Shown here piece after piece: positions 8,198 through 16,693 of a stretch of DNA of 64,000 nucleotides. Origin of the DNA: RPQJ01 sp963793675 (GTDB lineage: Bacteria > Pseudomonadota > Gammaproteobacteria > Steroidobacterales > Steroidobacteraceae); contig CAWCBA010000004.1 of assembly GCA_963793675.1 (NCBI GenBank), forward strand, positions 282,293 to 346,292. The letters are read 5' to 3'. The translations under genes and the position numbers were made by a program. The notes beneath the pieces were generated by a model, which saw only the letters and a program-made list of their open reading frames with translations, was not told the DNA's origin and did not search any database. How positions within the stretch are numbered: the first letter of the stretch is position 1; each line of letters starts with the position of its first letter.

Positions 8198-11083
8198 ATG
8201 AAGCTGGTCAAGAAGCAAGACCTCGAAACCGCCGAATCCACGCCCGCGGCCAGCGGACTGCTCGGCCGCACGATCGACCGGCGCACTTTCCTGCGCCGCA
8301 CCGGCATGGCGGCCGGCGGCGCAGCCGTCGCCACCACCGTGTCGATGCGCATGATGCGACGCGCGGACGCGACTGCGGCCGAGGCCGGCGACGGCGACGT
8401 CGTGACCCGGCGTTCAGTCTGCACGCACTGCTCGGTCGGCTGCGGCATCATCGCAGAGGTGCAGGACGGCGTCTGGACCGGCCAGGAGCCCGATTTCGAC
8501 TCGCCCATCAACCTCGGCGGTCATTGCGCCAAGGGCGCCGCAGTGCGCGAACACGGCCATGGCGACAAGCGCCTCAAGTACCCGATGAAGCTCGTGGGCG
8601 GCAAGTGGCAACGGTTGTCGTGGGACCAGGCCATCGACGAGATCGGCGACAAGGTGCTGGCGATTCGCGAGCAGCACAGCCCGGACTCCGTCTACTGGCT
8701 CGGCTCGGCGAAGTTCTCGAACGAGCAGTCGTACCTGTTCCGCAAGTTCGCCGCGCTGTGGGGCAGCAACAACGTCGATCACCAGGCCCGCATCTGCCAC
8801 TCGACGACGGTGGCGGGCGTGGCGAACACCTGGGGTTACGGCGCGATGACCAACTCCTACAACGACATTCACCTGTCCAAGTCGATGTTCTTCATCGGCA
8901 GCAATGCCGCCGAGGCGCACCCGGTCGCGATGCAGCACATCCTGCGCGGCAAGGAGAACGGCGGCAAGCTGATCGTCGTCGACCCGCGCTTCACGCGCAC
9001 TGCGGCGCATGCCGACCAGTACATCCGGCTCCGCTCCGGCACCGACGTGCCGCTGATCTGGGGCATGCTCTGGCACATCTTCGGGAACGGCTGGGAGGAC
9101 AAGGAGTACATCAGCCAGCGCGTCTTCGGCATGGACGAGGTTCGGGCGGAAGTCGCGAAGTGGACGCCCGACGTCGTCCAGAACGTGACCGGCGTGCCGC
9201 CGGAAGAGGTCAAGCGCGCGGCCCAGACCATGGCGGAAAACCGGCCGGGAACCATCGTCTGGTGCATGGGCGGCACCCAGCACACGATCGGCAACAACAA
9301 CACCCGCGCCTACTGCATCCTGCAGCTCGCACTCGGCAACATCGGCATTGCCGGCGGTGGCGCCAACATCTTCCGCGGCCACGACAACGTGCAGGGCGCC
9401 ACCGATTTCGGCGTGCTGGCGGATTCGCTGCCGGGCTATTACGGGCTGGCCGAGGGCGCCTGGAAGCACTGGTGCAAGGTGTGGGACCTTGACTTCGATT
9501 GGCTCAAGTCGCGCTTCGACCAGGCGAGCTACGAGGAAGGCAAGGACGTTACGCCCTCCATGTTCCTGCGCGGCATCACGGTGTCGCGCTGGATCGACGG
9601 CGTGCTGGAACCCGCCGAGAACATGGCGCAGAAAGCCCCGATCAAGGCCATGTTCATGTGGGGCCACGCACCCAACAGCCAGACGCGCGGTCCCGAGATG
9701 AAGAAGGCCATGGAGGCGCTCGACATCCTGGTCGTGGTGGATCCGTACCCGACGCACTCGGCGGTGCTGCCGGACCGGCAGGACGGCATCTACCTGCTGC
9801 CGGCGGCCACGCAGTTCGAGACCTATGGCTCCGTCACGGCCTCGAACCGCTCCATGCAGTGGCGCGAGAAGATCATCGAGCCGCTGTTCGAGTCGCTGCC
9901 CGACCACGTCATCATGTACAAGTTCGCGAAGAAGCTCGGCTTCGCGGAGCAGTTGACCAAGCACGTCAAGGTCAACGGCGAGGAGCCGCTGATCGAGGAC
10001 ATCCTGCGCGAGATCAACCGCGGCATGTGGACGATCGGCTACACGGGGCAGAGCCCGGAACGCCTCAAGCTCCACCTGGAGCACAAGCACACGTTCAACA
10101 CGACGACGCTGAAGGCCGAGGGCGGCCCCTGCGACGGCGAATACTACGGACTGCCGTGGCCCTGCTGGGGCACGCCGGAGATGAAGCACCCAGGTTCACC
10201 GAACCTGTACGACACCAGCAAGAGCGTCGCAGAGGGCGGTATGCCGTTCCGCGCCAACTTCGGCGTCGAGTACCAGGGCAAGACACTGCTCTCGGAGGGC
10301 TCCTGGAGCAAGGGCTCCGAGATCCAGGACGGCTACCCGGAATTCACGGCCGACCTTCTCAAGCAACTCGGATGGTGGGACGACCTGACTGCCGACGAAA
10401 AGACGGCCGCCGAGGGCAAGAACTGGAAGACCGACCTGTCCGGCGGCATCCAGCGCGTTGCGATCAAGCACGGCTGCGCGCCGTACGGCAACGGCAAGGC
10501 CCGCTGCATCGTATGGAATTTCCCGGACCCGGTGCCGATCCATCGCGAACCGCTGTACACGTCGCGCCACGACCTGGTGGAGAAGTTCCCGACCTATGAG
10601 GACCGCAAGCGCTTCTGGCGCCTGCCCACCCGTTACATGTCCATCCAGGCGAAGGACTACTCCGGCGACTACCCGCTGATCCACACCAGCGGCCGCCTGG
10701 TGGAATACGAGGGCGGTGGCGAGGAAACGCGCTCGAACAAGTGGCTCGCAGAACTGCAGCAGAACATGTTCGCCGAGATCAACCCCGCCGACGCAAACGA
10801 CCGTGGCATCAAGGACGGCCAGTGGATCTGGCTCGCGGGCCCGGAGGGCGGCCGCATCAAGATCATGGCGATGGTCACACCACGCGTCGGCAAGGGCGTG
10901 GTGTTCACGCCCTATCACTTCGGCGGCCGGTTCCAGGGCAAGGACCTGTTGGCGAAGTACCCGGAAGGCACGGCTCCCTGGGTACGTGGCGAAGCTGCCA
11001 ACACCGTCTTCACGTACGGCTATGACTCGGTGACCGCGATGCAGGAAACCAAGGCCTCGCTCTGCCAGATCACGCCAGCCTAG
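8198..11083 (+). CDS. fdhA: Formate dehydrogenase catalytic (alpha) subunit, Tat-exported
   Basis: A 961-residue molybdopterin oxidoreductase that oxidises formate to CO2 at the periplasmic face. A twin-arginine signal (DRRTFLRRTGMAAGGAAVA) lies at residues 28-46. The 4Fe-4S ligands are Cys75, Cys78, Cys82 and Cys110 (CTHCSVGC; GGHC). The metal ligand is Cys200 in ARICHSTTV, where E. coli FdnG has selenocysteine, so this is a Cys-type enzyme, with His201 as the conserved catalytic neighbour. The C-terminal molydop-binding domain is present (QWIWLAGPEGGRIKIMAMVT). The open frame is complete. FdhB follows 13 bases later. It needs MobA/MoeA for its cofactor and probably the TorD-like chaperone. 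Confidence 0.97.
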   Translation: MKLVKKQDLETAESTPAASGLLGRTIDRRTFLRRTGMAAGGAAVATTVSMRMMRRADATAAEAGDGDVVTRRSVCTHCSVGCGIIAEVQDGVWTGQEPDFDSPINLGGHCAKGAAVREHGHGDKRLKYPMKLVGGKWQRLSWDQAIDEIGDKVLAIREQHSPDSVYWLGSAKFSNEQSYLFRKFAALWGSNNVDHQARICHSTTVAGVANTWGYGAMTNSYNDIHLSKSMFFIGSNAAEAHPVAMQHILRGKENGGKLIVVDPRFTRTAAHADQYIRLRSGTDVPLIWGMLWHIFGNGWEDKEYISQRVFGMDEVRAEVAKWTPDVVQNVTGVPPEEVKRAAQTMAENRPGTIVWCMGGTQHTIGNNNTRAYCILQLALGNIGIAGGGANIFRGHDNVQGATDFGVLADSLPGYYGLAEGAWKHWCKVWDLDFDWLKSRFDQASYEEGKDVTPSMFLRGITVSRWIDGVLEPAENMAQKAPIKAMFMWGHAPNSQTRGPEMKKAMEALDILVVVDPYPTHSAVLPDRQDGIYLLPAATQFETYGSVTASNRSMQWREKIIEPLFESLPDHVIMYKFAKKLGFAEQLTKHVKVNGEEPLIEDILREINRGMWTIGYTGQSPERLKLHLEHKHTFNTTTLKAEGGPCDGEYYGLPWPCWGTPEMKHPGSPNLYDTSKSVAEGGMPFRANFGVEYQGKTLLSEGSWSKGSEIQDGYPEFTADLLKQLGWWDDLTADEKTAAEGKNWKTDLSGGIQRVAIKHGCAPYGNGKARCIVWNFPDPVPIHREPLYTSRHDLVEKFPTYEDRKRFWRLPTRYMSIQAKDYSGDYPLIHTSGRLVEYEGGGEETRSNKWLAELQQNMFAEINPADANDRGIKDGQWIWLAGPEGGRIKIMAMVTPRVGKGVVFTPYHFGGRFQGKDLLAKYPEGTAPWVRGEAANTVFTYGYDSVTAMQETKASLCQITPA

Positions 11084-11096
11084 GAGAGACTCGATC

Positions 11097-11687
11097 ATGG
11101 CTCGAATGAAATTCCTGTGCGATTCCGAGCGCTGCATCGAATGCAACGGCTGCGTGACCGCCTGCAAGAACGAGAACGACGTCCCGTGGGGCGTAAACCG
11201 CCGCCGGGTAGTCACGCTCGACGACGGCGTGCCCGGGGAACGCTCGATCTCGGTGGCCTGCATGCACTGCACGGATGCGCCGTGCGCGGCCGTCTGCCCG
11301 GTCGACTGCTTCACCACCACCGCAGACGGCATCGTGCTGCACGACAAGGACCTCTGCATCGGCTGCGGCTACTGCTTCTATGCGTGTCCTTTCGGCGCAC
11401 CGCAGTACCCGCAGAAAGAGGCGTTCGGCGTGCGCGGCAAGATGGACAAGTGCACGTTCTGCGCCGGCGGGCCGGGTGACGGCACCGCCGAGGAGCAGGC
11501 CGCGAAATACGGACGCAACCGTGTCGCCGAGGGCAAGCTGCCGATGTGCGCGGAGATGTGCTCGACCAAGGCGCTGCTCGCGGGCGACGGCGACGTCGTT
11601 TCGGACATCTACCGCGAGCGCGTCATGAAGCGCGACGGCCGGCCGCAGAGCTGGGGCTGGTTGGCCGCGTACCAGGACGAAGTGTGA
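11097..11687 (+). CDS. fdhB: Formate dehydrogenase iron-sulfur (beta) subunit
   Basis: A 196-residue electron-transfer subunit. Four cysteine groups predict four 4Fe-4S clusters: CIECNGCVTACK, CMHCTDAPCAAVCPVDC, CIGCGYCFYACPFGAPQ, and the split group CTFCAGG with MCAEMC. There is no C-terminal membrane helix, unlike E. coli FdnH, which fits the shorter FDH-3 beta subunits. Electrons pass from FdhA through this chain to the cytochrome b subunit. AGGAGAG precedes the ATG. Export presumably depends on piggy-backing on the FdhA Tat signal, since it has none of its own (inference). Confidence 0.95.
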   Translation: MARMKFLCDSERCIECNGCVTACKNENDVPWGVNRRRVVTLDDGVPGERSISVACMHCTDAPCAAVCPVDCFTTTADGIVLHDKDLCIGCGYCFYACPFGAPQYPQKEAFGVRGKMDKCTFCAGGPGDGTAEEQAAKYGRNRVAEGKLPMCAEMCSTKALLAGDGDVVSDIYRERVMKRDGRPQSWGWLAAYQDEV

Positions 11688-11725
11688 GGCGGCAGTTCGA
11701 TCGGCTCCTTATGGAGAATCGTGCA

Positions 11726-11923
11726 ATGAAAACCTGGCAACTGGTGCGGGTCCTCGGCTCGCTGGCCGTGATGGCGTTGCTCACGACGGGGTGCGGTCGC
11801 GGTACGGGCGTAACCATCTACGAACCCGGCGTCTACAAGGGTGCGGCGTATTCGCTGCAGTCCACGCCGGAGCTGCAGTCACGGCTGCAGGAGCGCTGCC
11901 GCCTGGGCCAGTCGGATCGCTGA
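11726..11923 (+). CDS. Small lipoprotein encoded between fdhB and fdhC
   Basis: A 65-residue protein with a basic N-terminus, a hydrophobic core and a lipobox ending LLTTGC, so it should be lipid-anchored after cleavage before Cys23. The mature part is about 43 residues (ITIYEPGVYKGAAY-type sequence) with one further Cys near the end. GGAG lies upstream of the ATG. It sits inside the fdh operon, 38 bases after fdhB and 31 before fdhC, so it is almost certainly co-expressed. I do not recognise the family. A role in holding or assembling the complex at the membrane is possible but not shown. Confidence 0.7.
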   Translation: MKTWQLVRVLGSLAVMALLTTGCGRGTGVTIYEPGVYKGAAYSLQSTPELQSRLQERCRLGQSDR

Positions 11924-11954
11924 CACGCCGGGCAGCAGGATCGGGAGAAGACGA

Positions 11955-13022
11955 ATGAACCAGTCTCGAAGCGGGATGAATCACCGGCCAGGGCGCATCC
12001 GGTTGATGCTGTGGAGCATCGTGCTGATCGCCGCCGGCGCAATGCTGCTGCCATTGACCGCGTACGTGTGGACCGCTGCGGTGCACGCGGAAGAATCCAG
12101 CGAACAAGCCAGCGCCCGCGACGTGAACCCGCGTTCCGGATACTGGAGGGAAGTCCGCGACTCCCACCCCGGCTACACGGCCGTCACGGGCCCGGAAGCC
12201 AACGTCCTGATACAGAGCCGCGGCGAGACCTGGCGCGAGCTGCGCAACGGCCCGGTGAAGATCATCGGTGCCGTCGTGGTACTGGCCGTGATCCTCGCCC
12301 TGCTCGCCTATCACCTGATCCACGGCGGTTTCAGACTGGAGCACCGCACGGGTCGCAAGGTCCTGCGCTGGGCCGTCTCCGACCGCGTGCTGCACTGGTA
12401 CACAGCGATCCTGTTCATCATCCTCGCGATCACGGGCCTGAGCCTGCTGTGGGGTCGCGCGGTGCTGATACCGGTATTCGGCAAGGAGGGGTTCGCGGCA
12501 TGGGCCGGCGTGGCCAAGTGGATGCACGATTACCTGGCGCTGGCGTTTACCGCCGGGCTGGTCGTCATGTTGCTCAAGTGGTTCCACCACAACATTCCGG
12601 CCGCCTACGATCTCGAGTGGATCAAGAAGGTGGGCGGCTACCTGGGCGGCGGCCATCCGCCGGCGGGCTTCGCAAACGCTGGCGAAAAGGCTTATTACTG
12701 GACACTCGTTTTCGCTGGTACCGCGCTGGTCGTATCCGGCTTCTACATGCTGTTCCCCAACCTCGGCTTCGATCGTGCCGCGATGCAGAATGCAAACATC
12801 GTCCACGGCGTGAGCGCGCTGGTCCTCACGGCTTTTGTCTGCCTGCACGTGTACCTCGGCACGCTCGGCAGCGAGGGCGCATTCGAGGGCATGATCACCG
12901 GCGAGGTGGACGAGGGGTGGGCGGCGCAGCACCACGGCGTGTGGCTGGAAGAAATCCAGCATGGCAGCGGCGCAGCCCGGCACGAAGCACCAGCGGGGCG
13001 GTCGGCCGAAGCTCCAACCTGA
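11955..13022 (+). CDS. fdhC: Formate dehydrogenase cytochrome b (gamma) subunit
   Basis: A 355-residue integral membrane subunit. After a signal-like first helix (RLMLWSIVLIAAGAMLLPL) and a periplasmic segment of about 75 residues come four core helices typical of FdnI-type cytochrome b. They contain candidate haem-ligand histidines in DRVLHWYTAILFIILAITG, WMHDYLALAF, WFHHN and FVCLHVYLG. It accepts electrons from FdhB and reduces quinone. The ATG at 11955 has GGGAG upstream; the frame is open to 11841 but that part overlaps the lipoprotein gene out of frame. It ends the fdh operon; no clear terminator follows. Confidence 0.93.
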   Translation: MNQSRSGMNHRPGRIRLMLWSIVLIAAGAMLLPLTAYVWTAAVHAEESSEQASARDVNPRSGYWREVRDSHPGYTAVTGPEANVLIQSRGETWRELRNGPVKIIGAVVVLAVILALLAYHLIHGGFRLEHRTGRKVLRWAVSDRVLHWYTAILFIILAITGLSLLWGRAVLIPVFGKEGFAAWAGVAKWMHDYLALAFTAGLVVMLLKWFHHNIPAAYDLEWIKKVGGYLGGGHPPAGFANAGEKAYYWTLVFAGTALVVSGFYMLFPNLGFDRAAMQNANIVHGVSALVLTAFVCLHVYLGTLGSEGAFEGMITGEVDEGWAAQHHGVWLEEIQHGSGAARHEAPAGRSAEAPT

Positions 13023-13082
13023 GGACCACGCGACCGTGTAATCTCCGCCGGGCACGTGGCGTATTCCGCTGGATCAAGACTC

Positions 13083-13820
13083 ATGCGTTGCCTGATCGGC
13101 ATCGACGACACAGACAACCTGGAGAGCCGGGGCACCGGCTTCCGCGCCCGCCAGCTCGGTGTACGTCTGGCGGAGGCTGCGCTCGGCAAGGTCCGCGGCA
13201 TCACGCGGCACCAGCTCTTCGTGCACCCGTCCATACCTTATACGTCCCACAACAGCTCCGCGTGCCTGGACGTGGATGTCGACGAGGCCCGCATCGAAGA
13301 CGTGGGCGAGTTCTGTCGCCGCTACCTGGCCCAGGAAAGCGCGGAAGGATCCGACGCGGGCCTGTGCCTGGCTGCCTTTGACGCCATCGCGGACGAAATG
13401 GTCGCGTTCGGGCGCAGCGCGAAAGACACGATCCGTACGCAGGACGAAGCCCGCGCCCTCGCTGCTCGCCACGGAACCCGCCTGGAGGGGGTTACCGGGG
13501 ACCAGATGGGTGTCATCGGCGCGCTGGCAGCCATCGGCCTGCGACGCGGCGGCCACGACGGGAGGTTCATCTGGCTGGACGGCGTCCGCGAGCTCACCGG
13601 CACGATGACGGCAGGTGCACTGCTCGCCACTACTGGCATAGACTCCGTGGAGTCCAGAAACGGGTGCCCACTGCCAATGGACGCCGAGGTGCTGGTCGAT
13701 CCATGGCCGCGCCCGGTGCTGCTGCACGGCAAGGCGGTGCTGCTGACGGAACCAGATGGAGATAGGCATGAGTCTGGCGGCTGGAGAATCCTCTGCAAGG
13801 AAGATATTCGGCGTTATTGA
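13083..13820 (+). CDS. TiaS-like DDTD-domain protein (unknown function)
   Basis: A 245-residue soluble protein. It opens with LIGIDDTDNLESRGTGF, resembling the IGIDDTDS motif of archaeal TiaS (tRNA-Ile2 agmatinylcytidine synthetase, COG1571). TiaS-like features continue with HPSIPYTSHNSSACLDVDVD near residue 48, where TiaS has its NxNIPW segment, and GVIGALAAIGL near residue 143. The TiaS OB-fold and zinc-ribbon C-terminal domains, which bind tRNA, are absent. Bacteria modify tRNA-Ile2 with TilS instead, so this is unlikely to be a tRNA enzyme; the Asp cluster suggests retained nucleotide or metal chemistry (inference). It overlaps the next gene by 53 bases. The ribosome binding site is weak (GGA 13 bases upstream of the ATG). 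Confidence 0.65.
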   Translation: MRCLIGIDDTDNLESRGTGFRARQLGVRLAEAALGKVRGITRHQLFVHPSIPYTSHNSSACLDVDVDEARIEDVGEFCRRYLAQESAEGSDAGLCLAAFDAIADEMVAFGRSAKDTIRTQDEARALAARHGTRLEGVTGDQMGVIGALAAIGLRRGGHDGRFIWLDGVRELTGTMTAGALLATTGIDSVESRNGCPLPMDAEVLVDPWPRPVLLHGKAVLLTEPDGDRHESGGWRILCKEDIRRY

Positions 13821-14341
13821 CCTCGTCGGGCCGCTGACCCTGGGTCGGGCGCTGTTCCTGGCATCACTCGGTGTAGTGATCGTCGCGCTGGAACGAAGCT
13901 TCAACTGGTCGCTGCAGCTGCCTGGCCACCACGGCCTCGAGGCAATGGCGCTGCTGGTGCTGGCGCGCCTCAGCTGCACCAATCGCTGGTCTGCGACGCT
14001 GGTGGGCGCAAGCGCGGCGGTAGCCGCGCCACTCCTTGGCGCCACCCACGGTGTACTGATGCCGCTCTTCTACATCCTTCCAGGGCTGGTTCTGGACCTG
14101 GGATACCGTCTCTCGCCACGTTTCGGCCGCTGGGCGCTGTTCCTGCCCCTGGTCGCGGCGCTGGCCTACGCGGCCAAGCCGGCCCTGCGTGTCCTGGCGA
14201 ATCGAGCTGTTCGGGATGCAGTTCGGATCCCTGCGCGCCGGACCGGTCTACCCGATGGTCACGCACCTGCTGTTCGGGTTCCTCGGCGCTCTCGCTGCGG
14301 TACTCCTGTGGCGGGCGACCGAGCGCCGCCTTCGCAACTGA
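13768..14341 (+). CDS. Small polytopic membrane protein, frameshifted near the 3' end
   Basis: Starts at an ATG with GGAGATAG upstream, inside the last 53 bases of the DDTD gene, so translation is coupled. It encodes about 190 residues with five or six hydrophobic helices (ALFLASLGVVIVAL, AMALLVLARL, LMPLFYILPGLVLDLGY and others), a size and helix pattern reminiscent of ECF-transporter S components. That resemblance is topological only. At about 14190-14205 the frame must shift by one base: the other frame continues with YPMVTHLLFGFLGALAAVLL and a stop at 14341, whereas the uncorrected frame runs into a non-membrane Arg/Pro tail. The span length (3n+1) fits one extra base. Confidence 0.55.
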
Positions 14342-14354
14342 CGACCGACGCCGC

Positions 14355-16427
14355 TCAGAGCCGGAACTCGGCCCCAAGCACGTAGGCTCGTCCCGGCTGC
14401 GGGAAGCCGAAGGAATCCTGGTAGTTCTCGTCGAGCGCGTTCAGGATGCGCGCGTAGGCGCGCAACCGTTGCTGCATCAGCTCCATCGAGGCGTCGAGGT
14501 TCAGCACGCCGTAGTCCCCGACTTTCTGGGTCGTCGTTGGCGCGGTGCGCGACAGCGAATAGCTGTCGGCAAAATAGAGGAAGTTGCCACCGAGGTGAAT
14601 TGCCGGCGTGACGCTGTAGTCGACGCGCAGCGAAAATTTCTGCTCAGGCCGGTTCTGCAGGGTCTTCGTGTCGGCGCCACTCGAGCGATTCTCCGAATCC
14701 ATGTAGGTGTAGCTCGCCGCCAATTCCAGGCGATCGACGGGGTGATAGCCTGCCGTGAGTTCGACGCCCTTGAAGCGGTAGGCCTGGAAGTTCTGCGTCA
14801 TCCCGCTCGGATCGCGCTCGATGAAATCATTGGCGTCGATCCTGAACAACACGCCCTCCATCGCCAGTCCGGTCGAGCCGAACTCGTGCCGCACGGCGAG
14901 ATCGTACGTGTAGGTGGTTTCGGCGGAGAGGTCCGGGTTGCCCCGGTCTACTGCATAGAGATCGCGCAACGTCGGGTAGCGCAGCTTCCGGGAGGTGCTG
15001 CCCCGCAGGGTTGTCTGCTCGCCAATGCGATAGTCGGCGCCGAAAAGGTATGAGAACCCGTTGTCACTCTGGCCGACGGCCCGCGACTGCTCGCTGTAGC
15101 CAAGTCCCGCGACCAACCCCAGCGCGTCCGTCACCGGGACTTCGCCCTCGAGGTCCAGCGAGTAGAGGTCGACGGATTCATCCTGATCGACCGGATTGAC
15201 GACGGTAATCGTCCCGCCGCCACCGCCACCGCCGCCACCTCCTCCTCCACCGCCGCCGCCGCCGCCGCCGCCACCGCCACCGCCAGTGGTGGTCGTGACG
15301 GTGAATCCGGTCGAGTCCCAGTTCTCCTGACGCGCGCTCAGCGACAGGGACAGGAGGACTGCGTTCTCAAGTCGCCTGGACGCCAGCACGCCGCCACCGA
15401 ATACGTGGGTCGTGGCGTCCTCGCGAAAGGAGCCGCTCTTGGCCTGGCTGTCATAGGCGTTGTCGTCATAGCCGTTGGTCAGTTCGGAATCATGGTTGAA
15501 ATACAGCGTCGGCTTGATGGAGTACGGTTCTCCCTTGCCAAACTCCACGGCTGCCTGCGCCGAGTACGCGTCCAGGTTGACGCGCTCGTACCTCGCCCGG
15601 TTGGCGTAAATCGACTCGTTGCTGTTGATGACCGTGGGTGGCTTGCCGTACTCACCGTTGCGGTAGGAAAAGCTGACGCCGACGTCCGGCCCACCTTCGT
15701 TGTACACGAGGTTCGCCTGCACCGAGTTCTCCTTCCGGTCGCTGTTCACTCGTTCGTTGCCGGGCTGCAGCGCCGTCGGCTGGAAGTCGTTGGACAGTTC
15801 GAAATGGTCGCGATCGAAGGACGACCCCCACAGCGACAGTCCGACACCGCCGACTCGCCCGCTCACGGAGCCACGCACTTCATGCGCCTCCGAGAATTCG
15901 TATTCCCCGGCGACGTCCGCATGCACCTGGTCTCCGGCGGCCTTGGTGATGATCTCGATCACGCCGGCGTTGCCGCCGGGACCGTAGAGGACCGAACTTC
16001 CGCCCCGGGTCACCTTGATTTCGGCGATGTTCTCGGCGGGAATTGCCGCCGGGTCGAACTGGCCGTCGTAGCCGGAGTTGAGGGGCACACCGTCCTGCAG
16101 GAGGATGATGTTTCGCGTGCGCAGCCCGCGCATGTCGATGCGGGGAACACCGTCGGCCCCGTAGCGCACGTACACACCGGGCACCAGCGTGATTGCCTGG
16201 TCGAGCGTGCGTGCACCGCGCCGCGCGATGTCCTCCGCGGTGACCGTGTCGATGGTCGCGACGTCGTCCGCAATTCGGGGGCGCTCCCCGACCACGACGA
16301 TCGTTTCGCCGAGGCGGTAGACATCGGTTGTTTCCTGTGCAGACAGATTGTCCGCACTGGCCAGGCAGCAACAGAACAGCGCCGCCAACCATCGCCCTGA
16401 CTGAGTGCTTCTGTCATTAATGGTCAT
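14355..16427 (-). CDS. TonB-dependent outer-membrane receptor (BtuB-like) with 24-Gly loop
   Basis: A 690-residue outer-membrane receptor. A signal peptide ends near LSAQE; a TonB box (ETIVVVGERP) follows, then the plug domain with DMRGLRTRNIILLQDGVPLN and VTRGGSSVLYGPGGNAGVIEIITK, and a 22-strand-type barrel ending in a short beta strand (AYVLGAEFRL). The closest general type is BtuB-like. Residues 382-405 are 24 consecutive glycines, in a predicted extracellular loop. The ATG at 16427 begins a proper signal peptide; an open extension to 16670 does not. It is convergent with the DDTD/membrane gene pair, 13 bases away. The substrate is unknown; a metal, oxyanion or corrinoid is plausible. Confidence 0.9.
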   Translation of the reverse strand: MTINDRSTQSGRWLAALFCCCLASADNLSAQETTDVYRLGETIVVVGERPRIADDVATIDTVTAEDIARRGARTLDQAITLVPGVYVRYGADGVPRIDMRGLRTRNIILLQDGVPLNSGYDGQFDPAAIPAENIAEIKVTRGGSSVLYGPGGNAGVIEIITKAAGDQVHADVAGEYEFSEAHEVRGSVSGRVGGVGLSLWGSSFDRDHFELSNDFQPTALQPGNERVNSDRKENSVQANLVYNEGGPDVGVSFSYRNGEYGKPPTVINSNESIYANRARYERVNLDAYSAQAAVEFGKGEPYSIKPTLYFNHDSELTNGYDDNAYDSQAKSGSFREDATTHVFGGGVLASRRLENAVLLSLSLSARQENWDSTGFTVTTTTGGGGGGGGGGGGGGGGGGGGGGGGTITVVNPVDQDESVDLYSLDLEGEVPVTDALGLVAGLGYSEQSRAVGQSDNGFSYLFGADYRIGEQTTLRGSTSRKLRYPTLRDLYAVDRGNPDLSAETTYTYDLAVRHEFGSTGLAMEGVLFRIDANDFIERDPSGMTQNFQAYRFKGVELTAGYHPVDRLELAASYTYMDSENRSSGADTKTLQNRPEQKFSLRVDYSVTPAIHLGGNFLYFADSYSLSRTAPTTTQKVGDYGVLNLDASMELMQQRLRAYARILNALDENYQDSFGFPQPGRAYVLGAEFRL
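15213..15284 (-). repeat. GGN trinucleotide tract encoding 24 glycines
   Basis: Twenty-four consecutive glycine codons, mostly GGC with some GGT and GGA, inside the TonB receptor. Because the unit is three bases, slippage changes loop length without breaking the frame. Confidence 0.9.
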
Positions 16428-16693
16428 CTGCGTCAGCCATGCTTCAATTTTTATTGACGAATCAGGGTACCCGATCCTGTTTGCTGAGGTAAATACGACT
16501 TTGGCTACCGGTTCCTGGCGGAGCAGCGCTCTCGCTGCACCCCGGGGATCGTTCGCTTCTGCGGCGTCCGTGTGGTGCATCGAACCAGGCGGCACAGTGC
16601 CCATGGGACAGCCCGCGCTATCTCCCTCCCTGCTTCTTTGGACGCAGCTCGGCTCTGTTAGCATTCGCACTGTCCTCGATGCGGAAAAGGATC
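16428..16693. promoter_or_regulatory. Divergent TonB receptor / peptidase-like gene intergenic region
   Basis: A 266-base gap between divergent genes. It holds an inverted repeat TCAAT-N4-ATTGA (16444-16457) just upstream of the receptor. The motif CATCTGCGTCA, shared with FDH-locus intergenic regions, overlaps the receptor start codon at about 16425-16435. I looked for a cobalamin riboswitch because of the BtuB-like receptor and found no convincing B12 box. Confidence 0.4.

Noticed and set aside
8414..10189. 591-codon minus-strand frame inside fdhA
   Set aside because: Shadow of the catalytic subunit; His/Arg/Val-rich composition typical of antisense frames and no family pattern.
16440..16690. 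Cobalamin or molybdenum-cofactor riboswitch upstream of the TonB receptor
   Set aside because: GC-rich stems exist, but no B12 box or conserved Moco-motif core was found by eye.
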